A stretch of DNA of 64,000 bases from Aurifilum marmelostoma (taxonomy: Eukaryota; Ascomycota; Sordariomycetes; Diaporthales; Cryphonectriaceae), in NCBI GenBank assembly GCA_027559495.1, contig JAMXSV010000002.1:124001-188000 (forward strand), written 5' to 3'. Position 1 is the first letter of the stretch; each line of letters opens with the position of its first letter. Position numbers and translations under genes: made by a program. Below the pieces are notes generated by a model that searched no databases, had not been told where the DNA came from, and worked only from the letters and a program-made list of their open reading frames with translations. Shown here piece after piece: positions 10,850-21,620 of the stretch.

Positions 10850-13835
10850 TTACTCGACGGTGACGGACTTGGCGAGGTTACGAGGGAAGTCGACATTGAG
10901 ACCTTCCATCACGGCAAGCCAGTAGGCGATGAGCTGGAGGGGAATGACGTTGAGGAGGCCCTGCAGGACATCGACAGTCTTGGGGATCTCGATGGTCTGG
11001 GCCTGGCTACTCTTGAACTCGGCATCACCAGGGTTGCAGATGACGATGGGCTTGCCTCCACGGGACACGACTGTTACCATATTAGCGTTTGCGAAGGGCC
11101 AGAGATAAGATTACGAACTAGGGGGTAGACATACCTTGCTGGTAAGCGTTCAAGCTCTTGGTGAAAATGTTGTCGCGCGTCAGGATCATGATGATGGGCA
11201 GGTTCTCGTCGACCAGCGCCAGAACACCGTGCTTGAGCTCGCCCGACATGACGGCCTCGCAGTGGAGGTAACTAATCTCCTTGATCTTGAGGGCGCCCTC
11301 GAGGGCCGTGCTGAACTGGGATCCGCGTCCCAGCAGGAGCAGAGACTTCTGGTCCTTGAACACCTTGGTGCAGAGGTCCTTGATGGCGGCGTCCTGGGTC
11401 AGAACCTCGGCGATCTGCGCGCTGATCTTGCCCAGGCCCTCCATAATCTCGATCCGCCGCTGCTGCTTGCTAGCCCGGTCCTCGCTGAGGCTCAGCGCGA
11501 ACATGACCATGGCGATGAACTGAGAGGTGTAGGCCTTGGTGGAGGCGACACCGATCTCGGGACCGGCGTTGATGTGCACACCGCAGTGCGTCAGCAGACT
11601 GATAGAGCTGCCGACCACGTTGACGATACCGACAGTCAGGGCACCGCGCTCCAGACAGTACCGCAGGGCCATCAGGGAGTCGGCCGTCTCGCCAGACTGG
11701 GATACGAACACACAGGTGTCATCACGGAAGACAGGGGCCTGACGGTCCAGGAAGTCGGAGGCGAGCTCCACGGCGATGGGAATCTCTGCCAGCTCCTCGA
11801 ACACGCCACGGACCGCCATACAGCTGTGGTATGAAGTGCCGCAGGCGATGAAGATGATGCGCCTGCACCGGCGGATGGTGCTGATGTAGGAGCGGAGACC
11901 GCCGAGGGTGACAGTCTTGTTCTCAACGTCCAGACGGCCACGCATGGTGTTGACGACGGATTCGGGCTGCTCAAAGATTTCCTTCTGCATGAAGTGGTCG
12001 AACTTGCCCTTCATGATCTCCTGCAGCTCCAGCTCGATGGTCTGAATGGTGCGGACATTGCTGCTGCCGTCGGCCTTCTTCAGGCGGTGGATGTTGAGGG
12101 AGCCCTCGTGGATGTGGGCAATATCGTCATCCTCCAGGTACATAACCTTCTTGGTGTGCTCGATAATGGCGGAAGGGTCGGAAGAGAGGAAAAACTCGGT
12201 GGGCATGGGCATGCCATCGTCGGTCATGAAGGCACGGGACTGGGAGCGGTGGAGGAGGGACTTGTCCGGGGCGCCCAACAGACCGGGAGCCAGGAGGCCA
12301 TCGGAACCCTTGCTAGCGGTGGCCTTCTTGATGGCAACATTCTGCGCGGCGGCCTCGGCGGAGAGGGCACCACCGTGCTCGTCAGCGTACTCAACGTCGA
12401 CGAAGTCGACCTTCATACGCTTCTGGGTCTTGACACCAATGACGAGGGGCGAACCCTTACGGGCAGCCACAATCTCGTGGGGGTAGTGGACGGACTTGAT
12501 CAGGAGACCATAGGCACCCTCTAGCTCCGAGATGACGGCCTTGGCCAGGTCGACAAAGTCGAGGTTGGGGTGTTGGTCATAGAGGTACTTTGCGAGCTTG
12601 GCAATACATTCTGTGTCCGTCTCCGTCTCGAACTTGTAGCCCTTGGCCTGGAGGAGAGTCTTAAGCTCCTTGTAGTTTGTGATGATACCGTTGTGGACGA
12701 CCGCGAACTCCCAGTTGGGGTCAGAGCTAGAAAGAGAAGCCTAGTCAGCACATGTTTCTTCCTTTTCAATCCTTCGCCATCCTCCGACAGCATCATTTCT
12801 GATATATCTGTAGACTTCCGCTTCCTCTTTCTTCTCCGTTTCTCCTCTTGTAGGGGTAGCTTACCGGTGAGGGTGGCAGTTCAGGCGGGAAGGAGGACCG
12901 TGGGTGGCCCACCGGGTGTGGGCAATACCGGCGTGTGAGTCGAAGACCTTTGTCTCGTCGAGCTTGGCCTCGTTGACGAGCTGCTTCAGCTTGGCGACCT
13001 TGCCGACCTCCTTGAAGGCAAAGACCTCGTTCTTCTTGTCTCCATCGACGGCGAAACCGGCCGAGTCGTAACCTCGGTACTCGAGACGGGCGAGTCCTGC
13101 ACGAAGGGAAATCAAGGTCAGTCTCAAGATTGATGGATAAACATGTGCTGCGTACCCGGACGAGGGGCGGCAGATCCGTTGCCGTAGGCACGCGGCAAGA
13201 TGTCAGGAAGCAAGTAGGACAAAAGGGGCCAAAAGAGACTCAGGATGGGCTGGGGGTGTCAGACCAAGCTTAGCTGTGCCGTCCCTCTCAACAAAAAGGC
13301 ACAGCCAGCCGAGCTGGTCCTATCACCAACACCCACAGCAACAATCAAGGCCACATCCCAATTTTGTCAAAAGGGTCTTATGTTCCGGCTCCAATTGAGG
13401 CATGGGATTGAGGACTCAGGTCTGGCTTACCATTGGTCAGAGTGTCGATGATGAACTTCCTGTCCTTCTCCACCAGGTAGTTGACATAACCGAAGATGCC
13501 ACTATATTAGAGAGAAGATGTCAGCTTCTAGGTCAATCTGCCGTGTTGCTCTATAGGGGTGCGGTCAAGAGATCATCCAATTCCAAGAGAAGTGAAGGTA
13601 GCTGTCCATCTCTGGCTGCCTTCTAAGGTCTTGCCGGATGTGCCCAGCCTCTTCACAGCTCGCCAAATAATAGCAATTGGGGCTGCGAAAAGCATGGTGC
13701 ACTCCAAGCTTAGCTGTGCCAGCTTGAGCTCTAGGTAGGTCTTGTTCTGCCTCTTCCTCTCTTTTCACTCTTTCTTTCTCTTGCCCCATGTGCTTTGCGG
13801 CGCAGTGTTGTGCCTCTTGGTTTTGCTTACCACAT
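10850..13835 (-). CDS. GFA1: Glutamine:fructose-6-phosphate amidotransferase
   Basis: Makes glucosamine-6-phosphate from fructose-6-phosphate and glutamine, the committed step toward UDP-GlcNAc, chitin and glycans; cytosolic. Predicted 706 residues from five exons: 13835-13831, 13501-13431, 13096-12865, 12726-11135 and 11070-10850. The first coding exon is only ATGTG; the intron splits codon 2, so the nucleophile Cys2 is formed across the junction, giving MCGIFGYVNYLVEKDRKF. The N-terminal class II glutaminase shows LARLEYRGYDSAG, HTRWATHGPPSRLNCHPH and VVHNGIITNYKELK. Two SIS domains follow, with FIACGTSYHSCMAVRG, VFVSQSGETADSLMALRY and LLLLGRGSQFSTALEGALK. It ends PRNLAKSVTVE, typical of the family. 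A linker near residues 230-300 is fungal-type and may carry regulatory phosphorylation sites. Introns 1 and 2 are long (329 and 334 bp). Confidence 0.95.
13264..13720. repeat. 17-nt direct repeat in GFA1 introns 1 and 2
   Basis: The 17-mer CCAAGCTTAGCTGTGCC (+ strand) occurs at 13264-13280 in intron 2 and at 13704-13720 in intron 1. In the sense of GFA1 transcription it lies about 150 and 110 nt inside the respective 5' splice sites. The flanking sequences of the two introns are otherwise not alike. The copies were compared base by base. Confidence 0.9.
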
Positions 13836-16800
13836 TGTGAGATTCAGGCGATAATACTCCTGTGCTCTGTGTTGTGTGCCAAACAAGATCGATGCGGTGT
13901 GAATGTGGGTGGTTGGGCTGCTTTTCCTGTTGGGTGTTGTGTCTCGTTGTACAATTGCGGTGGAGGGGTATCAAAGGTAGGTGCGCAGCAGATCGAGCTT
14001 GGCCTGGGCCTGAGCAAGTGGGCAAGCTAGGCAGGAGGGAAGGTGGAAGCGGGCGTGAGGTTTGGGGAAGGTATGGACGATGATGGGAAGCAAGAAGCCA
14101 GCTGGACGGAGGTAGGAGACCAAAAGAAGACGGACAGCTCTGATAGTTCCAGGGGAAGGGGGCGGGTTGAGCTGTTCTTTAGTACTCAGCCGGTCAGAGC
14201 ACGTATGGGGCTGACAATTGGGCCTCCTTCTTGGTCTACTAACATGCGCCACGCTATGCATAGCACTGGCACTGGCACTGGCACCGCATATACAGCTCAG
14301 CTTCTTTCACCAGCGAACACGGCGTCAGACCTGACCGTTGTTGCCAGGGGCCCCAGCCTAGAGCTCAGGGGACATGGGGGGATCTACAGATCCAGCCTGC
14401 GTGGATCTTGGCCTCTGATAGGCGGAGACCCAGGCCACAGCCAAGTCAGCACTGTCTGGGTGTCGTTTAGGGGGCCTGTGTGACAGGGGCTGCCTGATGG
14501 GGGCTTGGTGGGCTGTCTGTTAGCAGCAGGCAGGCAATCAAGCTGTAACACCTTAACACAAAGTCTGTTCACTAGTGCTTGATCCGCGAGCATCCATGCC
14601 ATCCCCAACTTTCTTTCTTTTCTCTTTGTTTGGAACCTCCCCTCCTTTGTCTGTGGGGAAAACGGAAATCAGGCTGGCAGGATCGAGAGGATGGTGCATC
14701 AAGACAATTACCAGATGCATCCTATCTGGCTGGCAAGGTGGCCTTTGTTGTTCTTGTGTGTAAGCTGCATGACAGCCTGGGAGCTGTCAGCCCCGGCCTC
14801 AATGCAGCCGATACTGAGCATAAATCGCCTGCCCGGAGACCCCTCCCCGCCCTCGACCCTTTGTCCTGGGTGGTACGTACGATAGCACAAGAGATCCGGA
14901 TGCAGCTCTTCTCTAGATAATGGCCAGTATTGTATTGCCTCACTGGTCCACAAATGAAATAAGGGGAGGGGAAGGATAAAGTGAGAGAAGGCGCCCACCC
15001 GATTCTTAAGGCAAGTTGAGCTCACTGGCTTGCATCTTGTGACAAGATATCTATAAACTGCTTTTGTATAGTCAAGCAAGCAAACGCGATTATAGCAAAA
15101 GCTTCATGAGCATATAAAATCTTGGCAGGTTCTGAGAACCACAATTCTTTGATATAGGGGATTCTTGTGTTGTATCATCTTCTGCTAAATCAAGGTTGGA
15201 TATGTCGACCCTGGATAGATGCCATCCCACCAACCTCCCCCCCCCCCTCTTCCTTCACAATGACGACATTTGCATGACTTTTTTTCCGAGAAACCAATCT
15301 TGATGCAACACAATGTACAGCATTCAGCATACCAGTGCATACCACTAAGGCCTCAGAGCGTCCCGACATAGAATCGCCATCCCGAACCAAGGATTTCTAT
15401 TCTCTGCCTCCATGGCCAAGTCAGTCTAGAGAATCGAAGGAGACACGGCATGATCTGGTGCAACCCTCCCTCATGAGAGAGGGGTCTCAAGAGAAGCAGT
15501 GACGACAGTTCTGAGAAATTGCTCGTGCCACTAGTACACTTGTGACCCCTTTCCCCGGTCTGCCACTCCATACAAAGGGCCCATCATTGCCTCATAGTAG
15601 CAAGTATTAAATTTGGGATGTGAGGCTGTGGGACGCGGCTGTCAACTTGAGGCAAATGCAGGTGCTGAGAAGGGTACATGTGCGGTGATGGTGGGGTGGA
15701 CTCCTCCGGGAGCTCAGAGGCCAACCAAAGGCCACTGTGTTCCTGCCACCATGTTATTCTACTCTGCTACTTGCAGGGTCCTGCTGACAAGGTTTAACTC
15801 TAGCGGGGCCTAAGAATAGAACCCCACGTTGTCCATCCAGCTTTGATGGCAACTAAGGGCTTGTTCCACTGGCTTTGTATGGGAATTTCGTCTTCATCCT
15901 TTTTTGGTTCGTCGTCTTCTCACTACTGCTGTCTTCCAATCAACCATGGTCCTCCATGATGATTACTCAGGGGTGGCCCAGGATTCAAAATGCCCCGAGA
16001 CCTTTTAAATTGGGCCTCTTCTACGATGCTTAGTGTCTGCACCGTCGTGGCTGGGAAATCCCCTAGTATAGCCACTATCTCTTTTTTTTTTTTTTGTGTT
16101 TTTTTTTTCTTCCCTTCCTCACATCCACTGTCACACCGCGCAGGAGAATGCTGGTTGCTGGAACATGTCAACTCTGTGCCGCTGCATACGAGCTCGTTTA
16201 GTAGTACATAATACAGGTTATTCTCGGAAAAGCCCCCCCCCCCTCGCCAAGCTCTCGTATTCAGCCCCCCCGCCCTCTTCTCTGGCCCTCCGCCGTGTCC
16301 ATCCTCCCAACCCACCCACTCGGCTCTTCTGCAAGCGCCATTTGGGATATTCCTGGGCTGGCTGATGACACACCCTCGTATACGGCGCCACTCCCGAGCG
16401 CCCTGAGCGAGCCTCGGGATTCCGGTCTGTCGGGACAATCCTTCGCTGCCCTGCCACGCGACCACCACATCAGTCTATTTCCTAGCTCCCCCTCCATCCT
16501 AGTATTTCTTCCTCAATCCCATCTACCGGGCTTACCACTTCTCGTCCTGCGGCATCGTTATCGTGCAGGATGGAGGAATGAATGGGCGTCCAAAAGCGTG
16601 CTGTTGGCAGGCTAAGCGACCGTGCAAGCCTCAAACTCGAGCGGGACGATTCATCTGGGCCGGTCTAGCCATCGAGACGGCTGCAAGCTGATGTTGCGCT
16701 GGAACGAGTCGACGGGGCTGTCCGGAGGCTTCTGGAACATGACCGACCGAAGATTCTGACAATTGAACGGCAATATGTCCACACATTTACTCGGTTCTCC

Positions 16801-18170
16801 TTGCCTGTCATTTCTCTCTCGCACACTTCATTTGTAACCTGACCCCGGACGCGGGAGGGAAAAAAGGAAAAAAGAAAATAGGAAAAAAAAGCCCCTGCCT
16901 ACACCATCTTTCTTCATCTCCTTGGTTTTTCACCTGCTGACATAGGCCTCGTCATATTGTGACATGTTTGATATTATCCAGGAGTTGACCAGATTGGTTA
17001 ATACCAAATCTTCAGCCCTTATCTCAGAAGCCCTCTCGAAGCCGGGAGTGTTGAACATGTTGCAGCTTGGGTACCAAAGGTTTTCAATAACAGAGCCACG
17101 AGATAATTCAGCTCAAAGCAGACACCTGACGATCTGTCCTGCCTCCCTCGGCCCGACTGGTTAGTGTCTTGGCCAAGAGACCCAACCTTGCCAACCCAGA
17201 TCAACAAAATTTGTATTAGACCCAGCGCTGTAGCCTTTAGGGATTGAAGCAGCTGCTAATGGTATTTTCCACGTCCTATCTCAGTATCATTCTGTGTTCC
17301 TGGACTCATCTGGACGCGGGACTAGCACCTCCCGCAGGACATATGCCTGTCTTCTCCACGATACCGCAGCACTGTCCAGCCTGCAGTCCAGACCTGCCCT
17401 CCCAGGGGCTGCTTGACGCCTTTAGCAGAGAGGGCTCAACAAGAGTCAGTGTTTCCGGTGGAGCTGGATCCAGGCCATTACATTCCGCAAGACAGGTGAG
17501 CATATCAAACTGGAAGGACCTTCTCCAGAGCTGCTGTGCCGACAAGCCTTGTACCCAGGGCGCCTTCTAGAGTTTTGTTTGGGGGGGGGGGGGCGTATAC
17601 TCACTAAACAAGTGTTAATTGTAGAGGCGCCGGCCATGAGCCACTCTGTGTATTCCATAGAGGGCATGGACAACATAACATGCGGGCATGCAAAGTGACA
17701 GAATATGACGTATGACCATTGGGACCTTGAGAAGGCTCATCCGTCTTTACATTGCTGTTCTTGTACATGTTGCGTCACCACCATCGTGTGAAATATACAG
17801 GCATATAGGAGATCTGTGGCGAGGGAAGGGCAACACAATATCATCAGAAAGAGAAGTGACAGTTTGACAACCTGGGAAGCAACTTGCTTGAGCAATTCAC
17901 TGTTCTCAATGAGGAACACTTGATGAACCACGCTCCTTCGCTCGCTCGATGGCTCTTCAAAATTCTAGATTACTTCTAACAATGTGTCAAACCTCATTGA
18001 CATCAAGACCATTTTCTGCTTTTGTATTGCCCAGCAAGATATCCACAGTTTAACCAAGCCTTGTCCAGTTACCTTGTGTGTGTCTCGATGCCAATTACGC
18101 ACCGCACTATTCACATTCCCATAACGACTACCAGACCATACAAAGGACTACCAACCTGGTCTTGCTCACA
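13836..18170. other. Intergenic region upstream of GFA1, mostly low complexity
   Basis: About 4.3 kb with no supported gene. It includes the GFA1 promoter, poly-C tracts at 15237-15247 and 16233-16243, a T-rich block at about 16083-16110 and a poly-G tract at 17581-17593. The open frames here are short, lack domains and consist largely of translated repeats. A 66-codon frame from 16964 begins like a helical protein but has no further support. Confidence 0.45.
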
Positions 18171-18891
18171 ATGAAACATACTATCTCCAACACAAGCCAC
18201 GCCGCGCTCTTCCTCATCCTCCTTACCGTTCCCGTCCTAGCCAACATCAGTGACTCCTGCAAGACGCTGAAGCTGACCAGCACCAAAGCCGGCGCCCACG
18301 TCTGGTTTACTGCTAACTGCTCCGGCTTGCACGAGTGGTCCTGCTCCATCATTGACCTCGACTTTTGCTACGGCTGGGTCATTGGGAGTCAGACTGCTAC
18401 TGAGGCGATTGTGGCCGAGGCTGTGTAAGGATGTCTGCCTCCTATTACCAATCCACGGAGTGAAATTGTCGTCCTAGTTTTCGTGTCTCTATTTCTCATT
18501 CCCTTGGCCCCTATATGCATGCTGACCTGGAATCTGGAAATCGTAATTAGCGGCAACTTCGGAACCAATTGCACCACATGCGAACAGGAACTTCTCTCTG
18601 ACCCTGCCATTGTCACCTGTAACTGCCTGGCCTACTACGATGGCGAGGTAGGTCCCATCTATGAGGAAACACAGTTCAGCCTTGGTAAGTTTCCCAGAGC
18701 TTCGTTCTCCTTTCTTCCCCTTCCCGTCCATCCTTTATCTTTTTGTCAAATCTGTGTGTCCTAGAAATAATTTTTTGCAGAAAGGAATAGATGACTGACC
18801 TTTCATTTTGATGGAAGACGCGGCTCTGGAGAACGCCAATGGTTTCTTGCAGTGCTTTGAGCAACAAGGACGTTTTCAGAGCTTCTGCTGA
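18171..18891 (+). CDS. Secreted cyanovirin-N-homology (CVNH) protein
   Basis: Predicted 153-residue secreted protein from three exons: 18171-18424, 18551-18684 and 18818-18891. The donors are GTAAGG and GTAAGT, the acceptors TAG and AAG, and the frame is kept throughout. A signal peptide is clear (residues 1-24, hydrophobic ALFLILLTVPVLA, cleavage before NIS). The mature part has CVNH features: SCKTLKLTS at the start, the DLDFCYGW strand-turn, then GNFGTNCTTCEQELL, VTCNCLAYYDGE and the closing ALENANGFLQCF. The CVNH fold is a carbohydrate-binding module, so glycan binding outside the cell or in the wall is the likely role, but this is inference. Unlike many fungal CVNH proteins it is Cys-rich and signal-bearing. 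It ends QSFC with a terminal Cys. Confidence 0.75.
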
Positions 18892-19298
18892 GGAACAACG
18901 TCACATTATCTTGGTAGGTTGAGAGGGGTTCTGCTATGAGCGTCTGCTCGACGATGCATTCCCGAAAAGACTGAGGTGTTAATCAACGATTGGAGTTTTT
19001 TAAGTCTTGTAAAGATGATGTGCAAGTGATGCTAAAGTTGTGTTCGTTGATGGCATCCAAAGAAAGAAGGGTCTTCTCCAACACATCCGTGGATATGGTG
19101 TCTTGCTCTCGACATAAGTAATTCGTAGTCTACCAATCATACTAAGAGCAGACTCCGTCATTATGGTTGAGGAGCATGTAAATTACCATGATGTTTTGGT
19201 GTCAGCATCTTTTTGCTGTCTATGCGATGGAAAAGTACCACAATCCACTAGGTATACAATGCGACTCGTCTTCGGCGCCGGTCTTCTTCTCCTCCTTC
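18892..19298. other. Short convergent intergenic region
   Basis: 407 bp between the stop codons of the CVNH gene and RPT4. AT-rich 3' UTR-like sequence; nothing else seen. Confidence 0.5.
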
Positions 19299-20660
19299 TC
19301 AGATCTCCTTGTACTCGAGTTTTCCTTCTAACTTCTTTGCCTCGGCCACCTTGCGCACAGCCTTGTTGAAGTCGTCTTGATTGACCGCCTCCCGATAGTC
19401 CTTGATCGCAAACAATCCAGCTTCAGTGACGACGTTGCGCAGATCTGCACCGTTGAGGCCGTCGCTCATCTTGACCACGCTTTCGAAGTCGATATCACCC
19501 TCCGTAACCACGCTGGCAGCATGGATCTTGAGAACCTCCAAGCGGCCGACCTCGTTGGGCAGGGGAATCTCGATCTTGCGGTCCAGACGTCCGGCACGCA
19601 GCAGCGCAGGGTCAAGGGTATCGGGTCTGTTCGTGGCCATGATGATCTTGGTCTTCCCGAGGTAGTCGAAACCGTCTAGCTGGTTCAGCAGCTCCATGAG
19701 CGTTCTCTGGATCTCTCGGTCGGCGGAGGTGCCCTCGGAGAACCTTCGGCCACCGATGGCATCGATTTCGTCCATGAAGATGATGCACGGCTCGTGCTCC
19801 TTGGCATACCCGAACATCTCGCGGATGAGACGGGCAGACTCTCCTATGTACTTGTCGACGATGGCGGAGGAGACAACTGTACAGCACATATCATGTTAGG
19901 TCGAGATTTAGTGTCGGTCGGGATGGTGGTGCGGGAGCTTGAGCAGCTTATGTTCAGGGCGCGCGTACCTTTCAAGAAATTGGTCTCTAGACTGCTCGCC
20001 ACAGCACGCGCCAGCAGAGTCTTGCCTGTCCCTGGAGGCCCGTACAGCAGTACGCCTTTTGGCGGCTTGATGCCGACTCGCAGGAAGAGTTCTGGGTTCT
20101 TGAGAGGAAGCTCGATGACCTCACGAAGCTCCCTGATCTGGTCGTTCAGACCACCGATGCCGGCGAAGCTGACCTGACCGGGGTCCTCCAGGGACATGTT
20201 GTAGACGAGAGGGTCGACTTCCCGGGGGAGCATGCGCATGATTGTGAGTGTTGTCATGTCGAGGGCGACACGGGTTCCTTGCTTTAGCTTCGCCTTGTCG
20301 ACCTTGGAACGGCAGCCGACGACATATCGAGGACCAGAGGATGCCTTGACGATAACTGTGCAGGTGATGATGCGTCAGTGAGCAAAATAGTCATCCACCA
20401 GCAAAAAAATGAGAGGGGGACAAGATAAAGAAGGACGGCGGCCGCAGCGTACATCTCTCGTCATCGAGCTGCTTGAGAACCTCGCCGATGATCTGGCCGA
20501 CACTTTGTAATGCCTTGATGTTCTCCTCTGTCTGGTTGAATTCCTTCTCGAGGTCCTTGATCTCCAGCCGTAGGTTCTTGAGCTTGACCTCCCAGCTCCG
20601 CGACTCCAGCAGCGACTCGGTGTAGCGCGTGATGGCGTCGGTTCTCTCTGGGTCAGACAT
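19299..20660 (-). CDS. RPT4: 26S proteasome regulatory AAA-ATPase subunit Rpt4
   Basis: One of six ATPases of the 19S base, which unfold ubiquitinated substrates and open the 20S gate. Predicted 390 residues from three exons: 20660-20453, 20355-19969 and 19876-19299 (donors GTACGC twice, acceptors CAG). The N-terminal coiled coil (ESRSWEVKLKNLRLEIKDLE) leads to an OB-fold segment with VKASSGPRYVVGCRSK. The AAA module has Walker A GPPGTGKT at about 175-182 and Walker B IIFMDEID at about 230-237, sensor ATNRPDTLDPALLR and the GRLDRKIEIPLPNE segment. The C-terminus KLEGKLEYKEI lacks the HbYX gate-opening motif, as is usual for Rpt4. Length matches PSMC6/Rpt4. Confidence 0.95.
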
Positions 20661-21620
20661 ATTTGTTCCTAGGGCCTGGCTGGCTGACTTCGGGAATTGG
20701 GTTCGTGGGACGGCGCAGCGAGTAGGAGGCAGGACTGGGCAGGAGAGCTGGGAAAGGAGCTCTTCCTAAACCAGCTGTAAGATGGAATGAGTGGTCTAGG
20801 AAGGCTGCTGAAGGAGGATGGGGTGGAGGGGGGTCGGGTTGTTTGATCACGGAGACTGGGAAGTGTTGGGAGTTGGCGTTTGCGTGTGGCAGTGGTGGTT
20901 TGTCGCAGTTAACGTTGACGCAGGGCCGCCCCAGCCCAAAGCTCAGACAGAGGTCTAGTGCCCCAGCAGCGAGCTTACACAAGCTTCTGCTGCCTTGTGT
21001 TGTTGCGCCCCGGCCGGCAAAGCTATGCCGCTGACAGGGATGGCATGGTTAGCTCAGCGCAGGTGCTGAGGGAAGTCACCACTGACCGGCTGATCCTGCC
21101 AAGGTACGTACCCAGTACCCCTACGACGCAAGTCATAACAGCGGCCAATTCTTCTGAATATCTCAACCAAAGGGCGGACAGATTTCACCTATTTGAACAT
21201 TATCAACGGCTTCATGAAAGTCCTAATTTGCGGTCAAGGACACGCGCCACCATGAGTTCCCAGAACTGTACCGGATGTTGCAAAGCAAGACTCCAGCCTC
21301 GACATGCAAACAATTCGTCTTCCTTCACACCCGGCTTCCTTGAGGCACATGCTTGGCCTGAGAGCAGGACAGTTGGGGACTTCTGCTCCACGTTCCTCGA
21401 TGCGAGAACGAAAAGACATTATCGATTACTATCGCTGTACCCAGACTAGTATCTGACCAAGAACTCCACTGATGCTGTTGTACCGTATGTATGTAAATGC
21501 ATGGCATCCCTTGCCCGCCCTAGTCCGGTCTGGCTGACCTTCCTACCAGCAGCCTTATTCGCCTTGGAGAAGTACTGAGAAGCCGTTCTCTCTCGGGCAC
21601 CCAAGACAACCCTCGATGGA
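20661..21620. other. Intergenic between RPT4 start and F-box gene end
   Basis: 960 bp, mostly the RPT4 promoter followed by the 3' region of the F-box gene. A CCGGCAAAG stretch near 21013-21021 loosely resembles the yeast proteasome element GGTGGCAAA but is not an exact match. No supported open frame. Confidence 0.4.

Noticed and set aside
11136..11834. 232-codon + strand frame opposite GFA1
   Set aside because: Shadow of the GC-rich coding strand of GFA1; no start context or domain.
20999..21030. Possible proteasome-type promoter element near RPT4
   Set aside because: Only a loose match to the yeast GGTGGCAAA core, and the regulator that reads it is not established for filamentous fungi.
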